Below, piece by piece: positions 1 through 7,343 of a stretch of DNA of 13,441 bases. Under the pieces are notes generated by a model, which was not told the DNA's origin, searched no databases, and saw nothing but the letters and a program-made list of their open reading frames with translations. Position numbers and translations under genes: made by a program. This DNA is from Bacillota bacterium. Lineage in GTDB: Bacteria; Bacillota_A; Clostridia; Lutisporales; Lutisporaceae. The stretch is taken from positions 1 to 13,441 of the forward strand of contig JAKJBT010000044.1 of assembly GCA_022706865.1 (NCBI GenBank), in the 5' to 3' direction. How positions within the stretch are numbered: position 1 is the stretch's first letter; each line of letters starts with the position of its first letter.

Positions 1-379
1 CAGCCCCGGAAGCAATGATGGAATTAATACCTATTATGTTCTGTCTGATACAAAACCTGATAAACCATTTACTGTAAAGTTTAAGGAATACAATGCAAAA
101 GATGGCGCCGGCTACGTCATTACATACGACAAATCAATCGTAAGACGAGTGAATAATAAGGACGGGGAACAGATCAGAACAAACATATTAAATGAAAACA
201 CACACTCCTGGCGAATTACTCAACATGGTGCCTACTACTCAATAAGAGATTATTCGACTCAAAAATTCCTTGTAAACGCAAGCGGTGCAAGTAGTGATAA
301 TGGAACAAAAGTAACTATCTGGACCTATCCCGATTCAGCACCTGCACATGGTCAAGTCAAGTTCATCAAGGCTGACTAA
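1..379 (+). CDS. C-terminal part of a protein with a ricin-type (beta-trefoil) lectin domain, 5' end outside window
   Basis: The frame is open from base 2 to the TAA at 377-379 (125 residues) with no convincing start or ribosome binding site, so the gene begins before the window. The GTG at 149 is just an internal valine. The end reads like one ricin-B repeat: an HGAYYSIRDYSTQKFLVNASG stretch, then NGTKVTIWTYP and a degenerate final QVKF in place of the usual QxW. In this family the pattern G-Y-I-x-N-x-x-S-G-K-x-L-V followed by DNGTxVxxW marks a sugar-binding trefoil lobe. Such lobes usually sit at the C-terminus of secreted glycosidases, peptidases or adhesins; which one this is cannot be told. 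The lectin reading is from pattern only. The next genes (LemA, SLH protein) are also envelope-associated. Confidence 0.7.
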   Translation, partial: SPGSNDGINTYYVLSDTKPDKPFTVKFKEYNAKDGAGYVITYDKSIVRRVNNKDGEQIRTNILNENTHSWRITQHGAYYSIRDYSTQKFLVNASGASSDNGTKVTIWTYPDSAPAHGQVKFIKAD

Positions 380-469
380 AATGGCTTTAAGCAGATTGAG
401 CCGCTGGTTTTTATAGACCGACGGCTTAATTCATGCCAAAAAAATCATGTTTCATGCATGTCGCGGTTT

Positions 470-498
470 TTGACAGAGGGATTTTGATAAAGTTAACT
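470..498 (+). promoter_or_regulatory. Candidate SigA promoter upstream of lemA
   Basis: A perfect TTGACA (470-475) is followed after 17 bases by TTAACT (493-498), a poor -10 box with 3 of 6 consensus bases. It lies about 50 bases before the lemA start. The -35 is strong, the -10 weak. The preceding stretch (380-469) holds only an imperfect inverted repeat (GCCGCTGGT at about 400 against ACCGACGGC) with no clear T-run. Confidence 0.4.
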
Positions 499-544
499 TA
501 TTGAATATTATTTTTTAAAACTAATAGAAAAAGGAGTGATTATA

Positions 545-1087
545 TTGCTGCCAACTATTATCATAATCATCACAGTAGCTGCGGTAATTGCTCTGTGGGT
601 GATCTCTACTCAACGCAGGCTGGTGGTGCTTGATGAGAACATAAGCAATGCCATGAGCCGGATAGGAGTGCAGCTGTCAAGCCGCTTTGACGCGCTGTCG
701 GCTCTTCTGGATCTGACTAAGGGCTATGAAAAGCATGAAAGCGAAACCTTGATTGAAACGGTTAAATCAATGAGAATCGTGATTACGGCAAAATCCACAC
801 CGGAGGATGTGCTTCACCAGGAAGGGGTTATTTCCGAAGCCTTGCTCAGTATTGCCATGATAACTGAACAATACCCCGAATTAAAAGCAGACCAGAACTA
901 TATCAAATCAATGAGCGCTGTAGAAACCTTTGAAAATATGGTGCGCATCAGCCGTCTGATATACAACGACAGCGTGACAAAGCTGAACCGTGAAATCCGG
1001 ACGTTCCCGGTCTCCCTGATTGCCGGAATACTGGGCTTCCGTCAAAAGGAATATCTGGTGGAGCAAACTGCCAAGTATGAAATGTAA
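545..1087 (+). CDS. lemA: LemA family membrane protein
   Basis: The protein has 180 residues, close to the usual LemA length of about 185. It has one N-terminal membrane segment (about residues 3-20, LPTIIIIITVAAVIALWV), followed by the family's helical body starting at LDENISNAMSRIGVQLSSRFDAL, with the typical N-A-x-x-R-I/V-x-x-Q-L-x-R-R-x-D register. LemA proteins are anchored with the short N-terminus outside or in the membrane and an alpha-helical cytoplasmic or surface body; their biochemical role is not settled. Start choice: the AAGGAG at 531-536 overlaps an in-frame GTG at 536, which therefore cannot be served by it; TTG at 545 lies 8 bases downstream of it and fits. The SLH protein follows 71 bases later with no obvious terminator between, so the two may share a transcript. 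Confidence 0.85.
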   Translation: MLPTIIIIITVAAVIALWVISTQRRLVVLDENISNAMSRIGVQLSSRFDALSALLDLTKGYEKHESETLIETVKSMRIVITAKSTPEDVLHQEGVISEALLSIAMITEQYPELKADQNYIKSMSAVETFENMVRISRLIYNDSVTKLNREIRTFPVSLIAGILGFRQKEYLVEQTAKYEM

Positions 1088-1158
1088 AGAATTATTACTC
1101 AACATAATTTTAAAGTAAAGAGAGAAATGTTACCGGACATTTAAGGAGGAACTATAAT

Positions 1159-3882
1159 ATGAGCAGAAAACTACTCAGCATTATTCTTGTACTGAGCATG
1201 GTATTTACCATTCTTCCCATTGCTGCAATGGCGGAGGAAGCGGATACTGACTCGCAGACAGTGGCGGATGCAGTATATGGCTCCGGGGAGGAAGTAGAAA
1301 TTATGCGGGACATTACAACCGTTTATGCTATTTGGGAAGATATTGTTACCTATGATATCTGGGTTGCCGGTGTACGGGTAACCAGTGACAATAAGAACGG
1401 CATCACCGGCTATGGTATTGAGGGAACCGTTACATACGACCCCGAAAATAACATCCTTACTCTGACTGATGTGACTATCACTTATGGTGATGGAGATGCC
1501 ATTTATACCGATCAGGAGGATCTAATTGTCGTCTTGAATGGAGAAAATAGAGTCACAAGCACTTCTCCCGGTGATTATAACGCCTTTTGTACCATCAGCG
1601 GTGGCGATATCACCTTTAAGGGCACAGGCTCATTGGAAGCCCTCGGTACATACGGCGGCATCTATGTGTTTGACGACATCATCATTGAGAGCGGCACGAT
1701 TACCTCTACCGGTCAAAAGGTGGGCATTTCCAGCAACGACGGTAAAATAATAATCTCCGGCGGTGATGTAACGGGCATCGCCACAACAGCAGGTACCAGA
1801 ACATGCGAGGGTTACGGTATTGCTAAGGATCACGACCGACCTCTAGATCTGACAGTTAGCGGCAATGCTACCGTGACCGCCATCGGTGTAAATGGCGCTA
1901 TTAGATACAACACCTATACCGAAGGGACCGTCACCAATACAACCCATAACGTTATGGCGGGAGATAGCCAGTCTGATGCCGAGGTAGTGGCTTCACCCGA
2001 TGCAGCCACATGGGAAAAGCCATATGTGAAGCTCTTTCTAGGTAACACCATTTCCGGCACCATCACCGACATCGCAGGCAACCCAATTGAGGGTGCAACC
2101 GTTCAAGTCCGGGATGGCGGTGCCGATTTCGGAGATCCTGTTGCTACAGCGTCAGACGGCACATACACTACACAGCCCGTCCCCAACGGAAATTATACCA
2201 TCAATGTCAGCAAGAGCGGTTATTTTGATGCAGTCATTGATAATATCAGCGTATCCGGAAGCTCAGTGACTAGTATAGACCAAAGCCTGACTCACACAGC
2301 CACTTACACTATAACCGCAACGTCAGGCACAGGAGGCAGTATCTCCCCCGGCGGCAGTGTGACGGTAAGTCATGGTGCAAGCCAAACCTTCACCATCACA
2401 CCGGACACCAATTATTCCATTGATGATGTGAAGGTGGATAACATAAGCCAGGGAAGAATTACAAGCTATACCTTTAGTAATGTAACTGACAATAGCACCA
2501 TATACGCAACCTTCAGTTACATTGGTGGCAGCGGCAGAGGTTCCTCAGATGATGACAGAGACTCCGACAGAAGCAGAGACTCGAAAGATAACGGCAGTCC
2601 GGCAGATAACAACATAATAATCACCATAACTCCTCCTTCCCCGGACAATCCAGATTCTCCGACACAGGGGGAAATCAAGGTAAATGTTAAGACAGACGAA
2701 AACGGAAATGCTTTTGTGAATATCACCGGCCAATATATGACAGAAGTCTTTAATAAGGCAATGAAGGATGCACAGAAAAAGGGCAATGAGCAAAATGGAA
2801 TCACTGTGATACTCCATGTGGTAACTGGCGGTAAGACGGTCTCAAATGTAAAGATCAATCTGCCGAAGGCAGTGCAGGATTTCATCATTGCCAAGAGAAT
2901 AGTAAACACCATCGTAGTAGTGGATGATCCAAACATCAGAATCAGCATGGACTTGCCAACAGTTGAAGAAATCAAAAGGCAGGCAAATTCAGATGTAAAT
3001 GTTACAGCTTCCCGCAGGAACAAAAGTGAACTGACCGGAGATGCAAAAAAAGCCATCGGCAGCCGCCCGGTATTCGACCTGAAGGTAAACTACGGCAGCG
3101 ACAGACAGATACAGAGCTTTGGAGGCGGAAGCGTATGGGTGGCTATTCCATACACCCTCGGTGAAAATGAGAAGGCCGAGAATATCTGTGCTGTATATAT
3201 AGATGAAAACGGAAAGGTACACTGGCTCACCGACTCTGTCTATGACAGTACGGAAAAGGTACTGCGCTTTAGAACAAACCACTTCTCCGCTTACGGCGTG
3301 GGCTACAGGGAAGAAGCGCCTTCATTTGCAGACATTGCAGGCCACTGGGCAAAGGAAGACATTGAGTTCGTGGCAAGCCGCAGATTGTTCAAGGGTACCT
3401 CTGAGGCCACCTTCAGCCCTGACATGAATATGACAAGAGGAATGTTCGTCACCGTATTGGGAAGGCTGGCAGACGCAGATGTGAGCAGTTACAGGCAAAG
3501 CAGTTTCAATGATGTGAAAAACGATGCTTTTTACATGGGCTACATTGAATGGGCAAGAAAAAGCGGTATAGTAAACGGCACCGGAAATGGAACATTTGCC
3601 CCGGATCAACCCGTTACCCGCGAGCAGCTGGCTGTTATCATGCAGAACTACGCCAAAGTTGCCGGCTTTGAACTGCCAAAGGTACATGAGGAAATTACCT
3701 TTGCAGACAGCGAAAAAATAAGCACCTATGCCAATGATGCCGTAAAGGCTATGCAGATGGCAGGAATTCTCAGCGGCAAGGACGGCAACCTGTTCGATCC
3801 GCAGGGAACAGCCACCAGAGCCGAGATATCGTCAGTACTGCGGCGCTTCGTGGAACTGATAAGCTCGGTGACACTATTTTAA
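1159..3882 (+). CDS. Secreted multidomain surface protein with three C-terminal SLH domains
   Basis: The protein has 907 residues. A signal peptide ends near residue 25 (MSRKLLSIILVLSMVFTILP, then AMA-EE). Order of parts: a short stretch ending ITTVYAIWED (about 49-58) that resembles the last strand of an InlB/Flg_new repeat; a glycine-rich, parallel-beta-like region (about 65-290); a carboxypeptidase-regulatory-like Ig fold (about 297-375, ISGTITDIAGNPIEGATV); a divergent InlB-type repeat (about 383-455, GTGGSISPGGSVTVSHGASQ); a charged Ser/Asp/Arg linker (456-500); a domain common just before SLH modules (about 515-716); SLH1 723-770 (FADIAGHWA), SLH2 783-835, SLH3 848-900. SLH triplets bind pyruvylated secondary wall polymer, so the protein should be non-covalently held on the cell wall. 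AAGGAGG at 1143-1149 precedes ATG by 9 bases. Its ligand or enzymatic role is unknown; no catalytic motif was recognised. Confidence 0.88.
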   Translation: MSRKLLSIILVLSMVFTILPIAAMAEEADTDSQTVADAVYGSGEEVEIMRDITTVYAIWEDIVTYDIWVAGVRVTSDNKNGITGYGIEGTVTYDPENNILTLTDVTITYGDGDAIYTDQEDLIVVLNGENRVTSTSPGDYNAFCTISGGDITFKGTGSLEALGTYGGIYVFDDIIIESGTITSTGQKVGISSNDGKIIISGGDVTGIATTAGTRTCEGYGIAKDHDRPLDLTVSGNATVTAIGVNGAIRYNTYTEGTVTNTTHNVMAGDSQSDAEVVASPDAATWEKPYVKLFLGNTISGTITDIAGNPIEGATVQVRDGGADFGDPVATASDGTYTTQPVPNGNYTINVSKSGYFDAVIDNISVSGSSVTSIDQSLTHTATYTITATSGTGGSISPGGSVTVSHGASQTFTITPDTNYSIDDVKVDNISQGRITSYTFSNVTDNSTIYATFSYIGGSGRGSSDDDRDSDRSRDSKDNGSPADNNIIITITPPSPDNPDSPTQGEIKVNVKTDENGNAFVNITGQYMTEVFNKAMKDAQKKGNEQNGITVILHVVTGGKTVSNVKINLPKAVQDFIIAKRIVNTIVVVDDPNIRISMDLPTVEEIKRQANSDVNVTASRRNKSELTGDAKKAIGSRPVFDLKVNYGSDRQIQSFGGGSVWVAIPYTLGENEKAENICAVYIDENGKVHWLTDSVYDSTEKVLRFRTNHFSAYGVGYREEAPSFADIAGHWAKEDIEFVASRRLFKGTSEATFSPDMNMTRGMFVTVLGRLADADVSSYRQSSFNDVKNDAFYMGYIEWARKSGIVNGTGNGTFAPDQPVTREQLAVIMQNYAKVAGFELPKVHEEITFADSEKISTYANDAVKAMQMAGILSGKDGNLFDPQGTATRAEISSVLRRFVELISSVTLF

Positions 3883-3890
3883 GATACACA

Positions 3891-3930
3891 GAGCCTGCCT
3901 TCATTCAGAAGACAGGCTCCTGTTATATTT
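3891..3930. terminator. Hairpin between the convergent SLH-protein and metK genes
   Basis: GAGCCTGCCTT (3891-3901) pairs with AAGACAGGCTC (3909-3919), with one mismatch and a 7-base loop. It is followed on + by CTGTTATATTTGTTTGCCTTT, moderately T-rich. It starts 9 bases after the SLH gene stop (3882) and 37 bases beyond the metK stop (3956). It should end SLH transcripts; function for metK is less clear because the minus side is not T-rich directly after the stem. Confidence 0.65.
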
Positions 3931-3955
3931 GTTTGCCTTTATAATGTCTATTTTA

Positions 3956-5149
3956 TTATTGTATTCCCGCCAACCTTTTCAACTCTTCCACTTTGTCGGT
4001 CCTCTCCCATGGCACATCTATATCTGTTCTTCCCATATGCCCGTACGCTGCCAGCTGCCTGTATATCGGCCTTCTGAGATTCAGATCCTTTATTATGGCT
4101 GCCGGCCTGAGGTCAAATACCTTCATTATTATTTTTGCTATCTCATCATCAGGCAGCTTGCCGGTTCCGAAGGTTTCTGCCATTACCGACACCGGTTTTG
4201 CCATGCCTATTGCATAAGCCACCTGTACCTCACATTTGGAAGCGAGGCCTGCAGCAACCACATTCTTTGCCACATACCTTGCGGCATAGGAAGCCGATCT
4301 GTCAACCTTGGTCGGGTCTTTTCCCGAGAAAGCTCCTCCTCCGTGTCTTGCGTATCCTCCATAGGTATCAACAATGATCTTTCTTCCTGTAAGGCCTGAA
4401 TCACCCTGAGGCCCTCCTATTACAAACCTTCCTGTGGGATTTATATAGAACTTTGTATCCTTGTCTATCATACCCTCCGGGATAACGGGTTTTATAACAT
4501 TGTCGATAATGTCCCTCTCAATAGTGTCATGGTCTACTTCCGGGCTATGCTGTGTGGAAATAACTATTGTATCTACCCTTACTGGCCTTCCGTCGTCATA
4601 TTCCACAGTAACCTGGGTTTTCCCGTCAGGCCTCAGGTAATCAAGGATACCATCCTTTCTGACCTGTGAGAGCCTCAAAGCAAGCTTGTGGGCAAGGGAA
4701 ATAGGCATCGGCATCAGCTCAGGTGTCTCATCGCAGGCAAAACCGAACATCATACCCTGGTCTCCTGCTCCGGTAGCAGCTATATCCTGCTCTGTCATCT
4801 CTCCCTTTTTTGCTTCAAGAGCCTTATCAACACCGAGAGCGATGTCTGAGGATTGCTCATCTATTGAGGTGATAACCCCGCAGGTGTCGCAGTCAAAGCC
4901 GTATTTTGCCCTTGTATAACCTATATCCTCAATGGTTTTTCTGACTATCTTGGGAATATCAACATAACATTCGGTAGATATCTCCCCCATTACCAGAACA
5001 AGGCCTGTTGTGACCGATACCTCACAGGCCACTCTTCCCATGGGATCCTGTTCAAGTATCGCATCCAGCACCGCATCGGATATCTGATCGCATATTTTAT
5101 CAGGATGTCCTTCAGTAACAGATTCGGATGTAAATAATTTTTTTAACAT
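3956..5149 (-). CDS. metK: S-adenosylmethionine synthetase (methionine adenosyltransferase)
   Basis: The protein makes SAM, phosphate and diphosphate from methionine and ATP in the cytoplasm. It has 397 residues, the normal length. Family motifs are all visible: GHPDK at 14-18 near the N-terminus, the [10 protein letters not shown] hexapeptide region at 127-136, and the phosphate-binding GGGAFSGKD at 270-278 followed by [14 protein letters not shown]. The ATG at 5149 has AAGGAGGT 7 bases upstream. The gene is monocistronic by appearance: its own promoter, a SAM-I riboswitch leader (5185-5340) and a downstream hairpin. SAM, its product, should therefore turn off its own synthesis by premature termination. 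No damage is seen. Confidence 0.98.
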   Translation of the reverse strand: MLKKLFTSESVTEGHPDKICDQISDAVLDAILEQDPMGRVACEVSVTTGLVLVMGEISTECYVDIPKIVRKTIEDIGYTRAKYGFDCDTCGVITSIDEQSSDIALGVDKALEAKKGEMTEQDIAATGAGDQGMMFGFACDETPELMPMPISLAHKLALRLSQVRKDGILDYLRPDGKTQVTVEYDDGRPVRVDTIVISTQHSPEVDHDTIERDIIDNVIKPVIPEGMIDKDTKFYINPTGRFVIGGPQGDSGLTGRKIIVDTYGGYARHGGGAFSGKDPTKVDRSASYAARYVAKNVVAAGLASKCEVQVAYAIGMAKPVSVMAETFGTGKLPDDEIAKIIMKVFDLRPAAIIKDLNLRRPIYRQLAAYGHMGRTDIDVPWERTDKVEELKRLAGIQ

Positions 5150-5184
5150 AATGTACCTCCTTCAGCACTTATTTTTAATTGGCA

Positions 5185-5212
5185 TAAATAAAAACTCCTT
5201 CTGACGAAGGAG
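5185..5212 (-). terminator. Rho-independent terminator of the metK SAM-I riboswitch
   Basis: On - strand CTCCTTC (5206-5212), loop GTCA, GAAGGAG (5195-5201), then TTTTTATTTAT: a perfect 7-bp stem with a T-run. It lies between the aptamer and the metK ribosome binding site, as expected for the OFF state. Confidence 0.93.
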
Positions 5213-5340
5213 CATGAAATTTCGTATTTACTCCCTCATCTTTCAGGACTGATAATGACAATCCTGCAGGAATTGGCACCGTACATCTGCCGGTTGCCGG
5301 GTTTCATAGGACCCTTCCCTCCACCTCTCTTGATGAGTCT
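5185..5340 (-). promoter_or_regulatory. SAM-I (S-box) riboswitch of metK
   Basis: Read on - strand, the leader carries the S-box signature: AAGAGAGGTGGAGGGA (kink-turn side), then CCTATGAAACCCGGCAACC, then GGTGCCAATTCCTGCAG. P1 is CTCATC (5332-5337) with GATGAG (5235-5240), giving an aptamer of about 103 nt. The 3' strand of P1 is continued by GAGGGAG (5231-5237), which can pair (one G-U) with CTCCTTC (5206-5212), the 5' arm of the terminator. Low SAM: that antiterminator forms and metK is read. High SAM: P1 is held, the terminator forms. This is a known family and mechanism; the pairings are read directly from the sequence. Confidence 0.97.
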
Positions 5341-5360
5341 TTAGTTATAAAGTTAACAGC

Positions 5361-5392
5361 ATTATACTATCATAGCAAAATTCAACTGTCAA
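5361..5392 (-). promoter_or_regulatory. SigA-type promoter of metK
   Basis: On - strand TTGACA (5387-5392) is followed after 17 bases by TAGTAT (5364-5369), overlapping a perfect TATAAT at 5361-5366 (spacing 20). Either -10 puts the transcript start near 5353-5357, a short distance before the aptamer. Repeat copy A ends about 7 bases upstream of the -35. Confidence 0.8.
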
Positions 5393-5398
5393 TAGCGA

Positions 5399-5433
5399 GC
5401 ACGGGGAGACACGGGGACGTTTCTCTTGTCCCG
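5399..5433 (-). repeat. REP-like repeat, copy A
   Basis: The core AAACGTCCCC is read on - strand (5413-5422). The unit is GGGACAAGAGAAACGTCCCC followed by GTGTCTCCCC; GGGAC (5428-5432 side) pairs with GTCCC (5414-5418 side), 9-base loop. A second half unit (CCCCGTG, 5400-5406) follows, as in copy F. It sits between the SPL-protein stop (5441) and the metK promoter. Confidence 0.8.
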
Positions 5434-5440
5434 CCCTGGA

Positions 5441-6325
5441 CTAAAACATAGAAATCTGCTCACATAAATAGTTTTGCTTATATTCATTAATTATATCCCC
5501 CATTTTATACAGAATACCAAGACTGTCACAGCGGCTCCTGAAAAACTTCCACAGCTCCTTTGCTCTTGGAGATTCGCATTTATATGAATTCCCGTATTGT
5601 TTGACATATTTTTGCCTGATAGAGGGAAAATTCTCATCAATTTTGCTATAGAACCATTCCCGTTGATTCTGCCGCAGGGTGACTCCAAAGGCCGGATATA
5701 TGAATTTTGCTCCCTTCTCATATGCAAGATCTATAATATTGCCTATATTATCCTCATTATCCTCCAGGAACGGAAGTACCGGCATAAGCAATATACCCGT
5801 GAAAATGCCGTTCAGCGAAAGCTCCCTGACAGCCTCAAGTCTCCTGGAAGACACGGGAGCATAGGGCTCAATCTTACTGCAAAGCGCATCATCAGCAGTT
5901 GTGACCGTAAGCTTAACGAGTACCGGAGAATGCTTCTTAATAGAACTTAACAGATCAATATCCCTTGTAACCAAATCGCTTTTGGTAGCAATGGAAACGC
6001 CGAATCTATGGGTATTGATAAGCTCCAATGCGCCTCTTGTAAGACGGTATTGCTCTTCAAAGGGATTGTATGGGTCACTCATGGCACCCATCCCTATTAC
6101 TCCGGTCCTGCGTTTTGACTTTAGCTCTCGGGCAATTATGGCAAGAGCATTTTCCTTTGCCCTGACCTTGTCAAATTCATCTATCCTGTAGCATTCGCTG
6201 CGGCTGTCGCAATATATGCATCCATGGCAGCAGCCCTTGTATATATTCATGTTGTAATTATTTCCGAACCACGGGTTATTTCCCGTGTAACCGGAGATAA
6301 TCGTTTTTGCAGGTATGAATTCCAT
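5441..6325 (-). CDS. SPL-family radical SAM protein (COG1533 type)
   Basis: The protein has 294 residues. A radical-SAM iron-sulfur motif CX3CX2C is at C32-C36-C39 (within YKGCCHGCIYCDSRSEC), preceded by the family's N-terminal GYTGNNPWFGNNYNMNIYKG. GMGAMSDPYNPFEEQYRLTR (79-98), ISIATKSDL-like (111-118) and the LMPVLPFLEDNEDNI stretch (180-194) fit the spore-photoproduct-lyase-like superfamily. The 4Fe-4S cluster should cleave SAM to a 5'-deoxyadenosyl radical. Whether it repairs DNA is not shown: this subgroup is common outside true SplB and its substrate is unknown to me. The ATG at 6325 has a modest AAAGGA upstream. It is codirectional with the transposase upstream (43-base gap, repeat copy B between) and may depend on that transcript, as I saw no clear promoter of its own. 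Confidence 0.88.
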   Translation of the reverse strand: MEFIPAKTIISGYTGNNPWFGNNYNMNIYKGCCHGCIYCDSRSECYRIDEFDKVRAKENALAIIARELKSKRRTGVIGMGAMSDPYNPFEEQYRLTRGALELINTHRFGVSIATKSDLVTRDIDLLSSIKKHSPVLVKLTVTTADDALCSKIEPYAPVSSRRLEAVRELSLNGIFTGILLMPVLPFLEDNEDNIGNIIDLAYEKGAKFIYPAFGVTLRQNQREWFYSKIDENFPSIRQKYVKQYGNSYKCESPRAKELWKFFRSRCDSLGILYKMGDIINEYKQNYLCEQISMF

Positions 6326-6343
6326 ATTATAGTCCTTTCTATA

Positions 6344-6371
6344 GGTACATGGGGACGTTTCTCTTGTCCTA
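6344..6371 (-). repeat. REP-like repeat, copy B, at the transposase stop codon
   Basis: On - strand GGACAAGAGAAACGTCCCCATGTACC; core 6351-6360. The transposase TAG (6369-6371) overlaps its first base pair region. GGACA pairs with TGT(A)CC around the core. It is inverted relative to copy C at the other end of the gene. Confidence 0.85.
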
Positions 6372-7121
6372 TTTTACAGCTTTCGCTATAATATTTTTAC
6401 TTACTCCAAATACACGTCCTAACTGTCTGATACTTACGCCTGTACTATAATATATATCCTTAATCAGTCTGTTTCGATCTCCTATTGATTTCTCGTGCAA
6501 GAAACCAGATCCTATTTTTTTCTTAATTATATCTCCCAACGCCTCATCTGTAAATTTATCTTCCGGTTCAAAGTCTACAAATATATCATTATTTTGTGTA
6601 TTTGTGAATTCCTCAAAGTCTTTCTGCTCTTTGAAATATGCCATAATCATATCAGCGTCAATATTTATGACATCTCCTTGATATGCGGAAATATAATCAT
6701 TATAGCTGCTCCACGGATAATCTTCAGGTTTTTTCACCATATTAGCTTTCAAGGGATTCTGATGTATGTACCTCAGTACATGGACCAAATAACCTTCAGA
6801 TTCAACCGGTTCGCTCAAATATCTGTTTTGAAACAGATGCCCCACTCTTCCATATCTATTATTGTGCCACGATGCATAACCTACGGTTACGCGCTTGACG
6901 CTAACTCCTATTTCTTCACTTTCGCGTATCAGAAGATGTATATGATTATCCATCAAACAATATCCGTATAGGTCAAAATTTGCATTTTCTTTTGCTTTAA
7001 GAAGTTTTTTCATAAAAATCATCTTGTCATCGTCATGCAGAAAAATGTTTCTCTTATCAATTCCCCTTAACATGACATGATAGACACCTGTCGCACTTCT
7101 TTTCCTGGCCTGTCTTGCCAT
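6369..7121 (-). CDS. REP-associated tyrosine transposase (RAYT, Y1/HUH family)
   Basis: The protein has 250 residues from the chosen start. The HUH motif is HIH at 60-62 (in GYCLMDNHIHLLIRE) and the catalytic tyrosine is Y118 in VLRYIHQNPLKA; RVGHLFQNRYLSEPV lies between, as in the TnpA-REP group. The C-terminal end (about 220-250, VSIRQLGRVFGVSKNIIAK) is a helix-turn-helix, usual in clostridial members. Enzymes of this group nick single-stranded REP hairpins through a 5'-phosphotyrosine. An upstream in-frame ATG at 7145 would add 8 residues, but GGGAGG at 7130-7135 fits ATG 7121. It has its own promoter (7184-7212). The gene is flanked by inverted repeat copies, C in the leader and B at the stop, and appears intact. 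Confidence 0.93.
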   Translation of the reverse strand: MARQARKRSATGVYHVMLRGIDKRNIFLHDDDKMIFMKKLLKAKENANFDLYGYCLMDNHIHLLIRESEEIGVSVKRVTVGYASWHNNRYGRVGHLFQNRYLSEPVESEGYLVHVLRYIHQNPLKANMVKKPEDYPWSSYNDYISAYQGDVINIDADMIMAYFKEQKDFEEFTNTQNNDIFVDFEPEDKFTDEALGDIIKKKIGSGFLHEKSIGDRNRLIKDIYYSTGVSIRQLGRVFGVSKNIIAKAVK

Positions 7122-7145
7122 ACCAAACCCTCCCAAACTAATCAT

Positions 7146-7176
7146 GATGAGACAGATTAAACGTCCCCCTGTCTTC
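7146..7176 (+). repeat. REP-like repeat, copy C, in the transposase leader
   Basis: On + strand GATGAGACAGATTAAACGTCCCCCTGTCTTC; core 7159-7168. AGACAG (7150-7155) pairs perfectly with CTGTCT (7169-7174). It lies between the transposase promoter and its ribosome binding site, so it should be transcribed into the 5' untranslated region. Confidence 0.85.
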
Positions 7177-7183
7177 TTTCCTA

Positions 7184-7212
7184 ATTATACCAAACATATG
7201 TTCGTATTGCAA
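7184..7212 (-). promoter_or_regulatory. SigA-type promoter of the RAYT transposase
   Basis: On - strand TTGCAA (7207-7212), 17 bases, perfect TATAAT (7184-7189). The spacer contains the 10-bp palindrome AACATATGTT (7193-7202), a possible operator. Predicted transcript start is near 7177, directly before repeat copy C. Confidence 0.75.
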
Positions 7213-7235
7213 CCATTTTTTAGGAGGTTGTTTGT

Positions 7236-7265
7236 GAGGAGACAAATTAAACGTCCCCGTGTCCT
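7236..7265 (+). repeat. REP-like repeat, copy D
   Basis: GAGGAGACAAATTAAACGTCCCCGTGTCCTG with core 7249-7258. GACA and TGTC can pair around the core. It is head-to-tail with copy E at a 36-base period. Confidence 0.82.
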
Positions 7266-7271
7266 GTTGAC

Positions 7272-7302
7272 GATGAGACAGGAGAAACGTCCCCGTGTCC
7301 TG
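7272..7302 (+). repeat. REP-like repeat, copy E
   Basis: GATGAGACAGGAGAAACGTCCCCGTGTCCTG with core 7285-7294. GACAGG pairs with CC..TGTC imperfectly. It abuts the T-run of the tRNA terminator. Confidence 0.82.
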
Positions 7303-7330
7303 CAAAAAAAGAAAAAAGCCCTTTCGGACT
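7303..7330 (-). terminator. Rho-independent terminator of the tRNA operon
   Basis: On - strand AGTCC (7326-7330), GAAA tetraloop, GGGCT (7317-7321; one G-U pair), then TTTTTTCTTTTTTTG. It begins 14 bases after the encoded CCA of tRNA-Tyr. Confidence 0.88.
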
Positions 7331-7343
7331 ATTGCTTTAAAAA

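Noticed and set aside
397..480. Terminator after the lectin-domain gene
   Set aside because: The GCCGCTGGT/ACCGACGGC pairing has two mismatches and no T-run at the right side, so it is only mentioned, not called.
2517..3056. 179-residue - strand frame inside the SLH gene
   Set aside because: Antisense to a continuous domain series; hydrophobic Ser/Leu composition arises from the complement.
3929..4399. 156-residue + strand frame over the end of metK
   Set aside because: Antisense shadow of a fully motif-supported metK; no ribosome binding site.
7146..7302. CRISPR-like array from copies C, D and E
   Set aside because: Units are unevenly spaced (about 90 and 36 bases), divergent at the arms, without unique spacers of constant length or cas genes.
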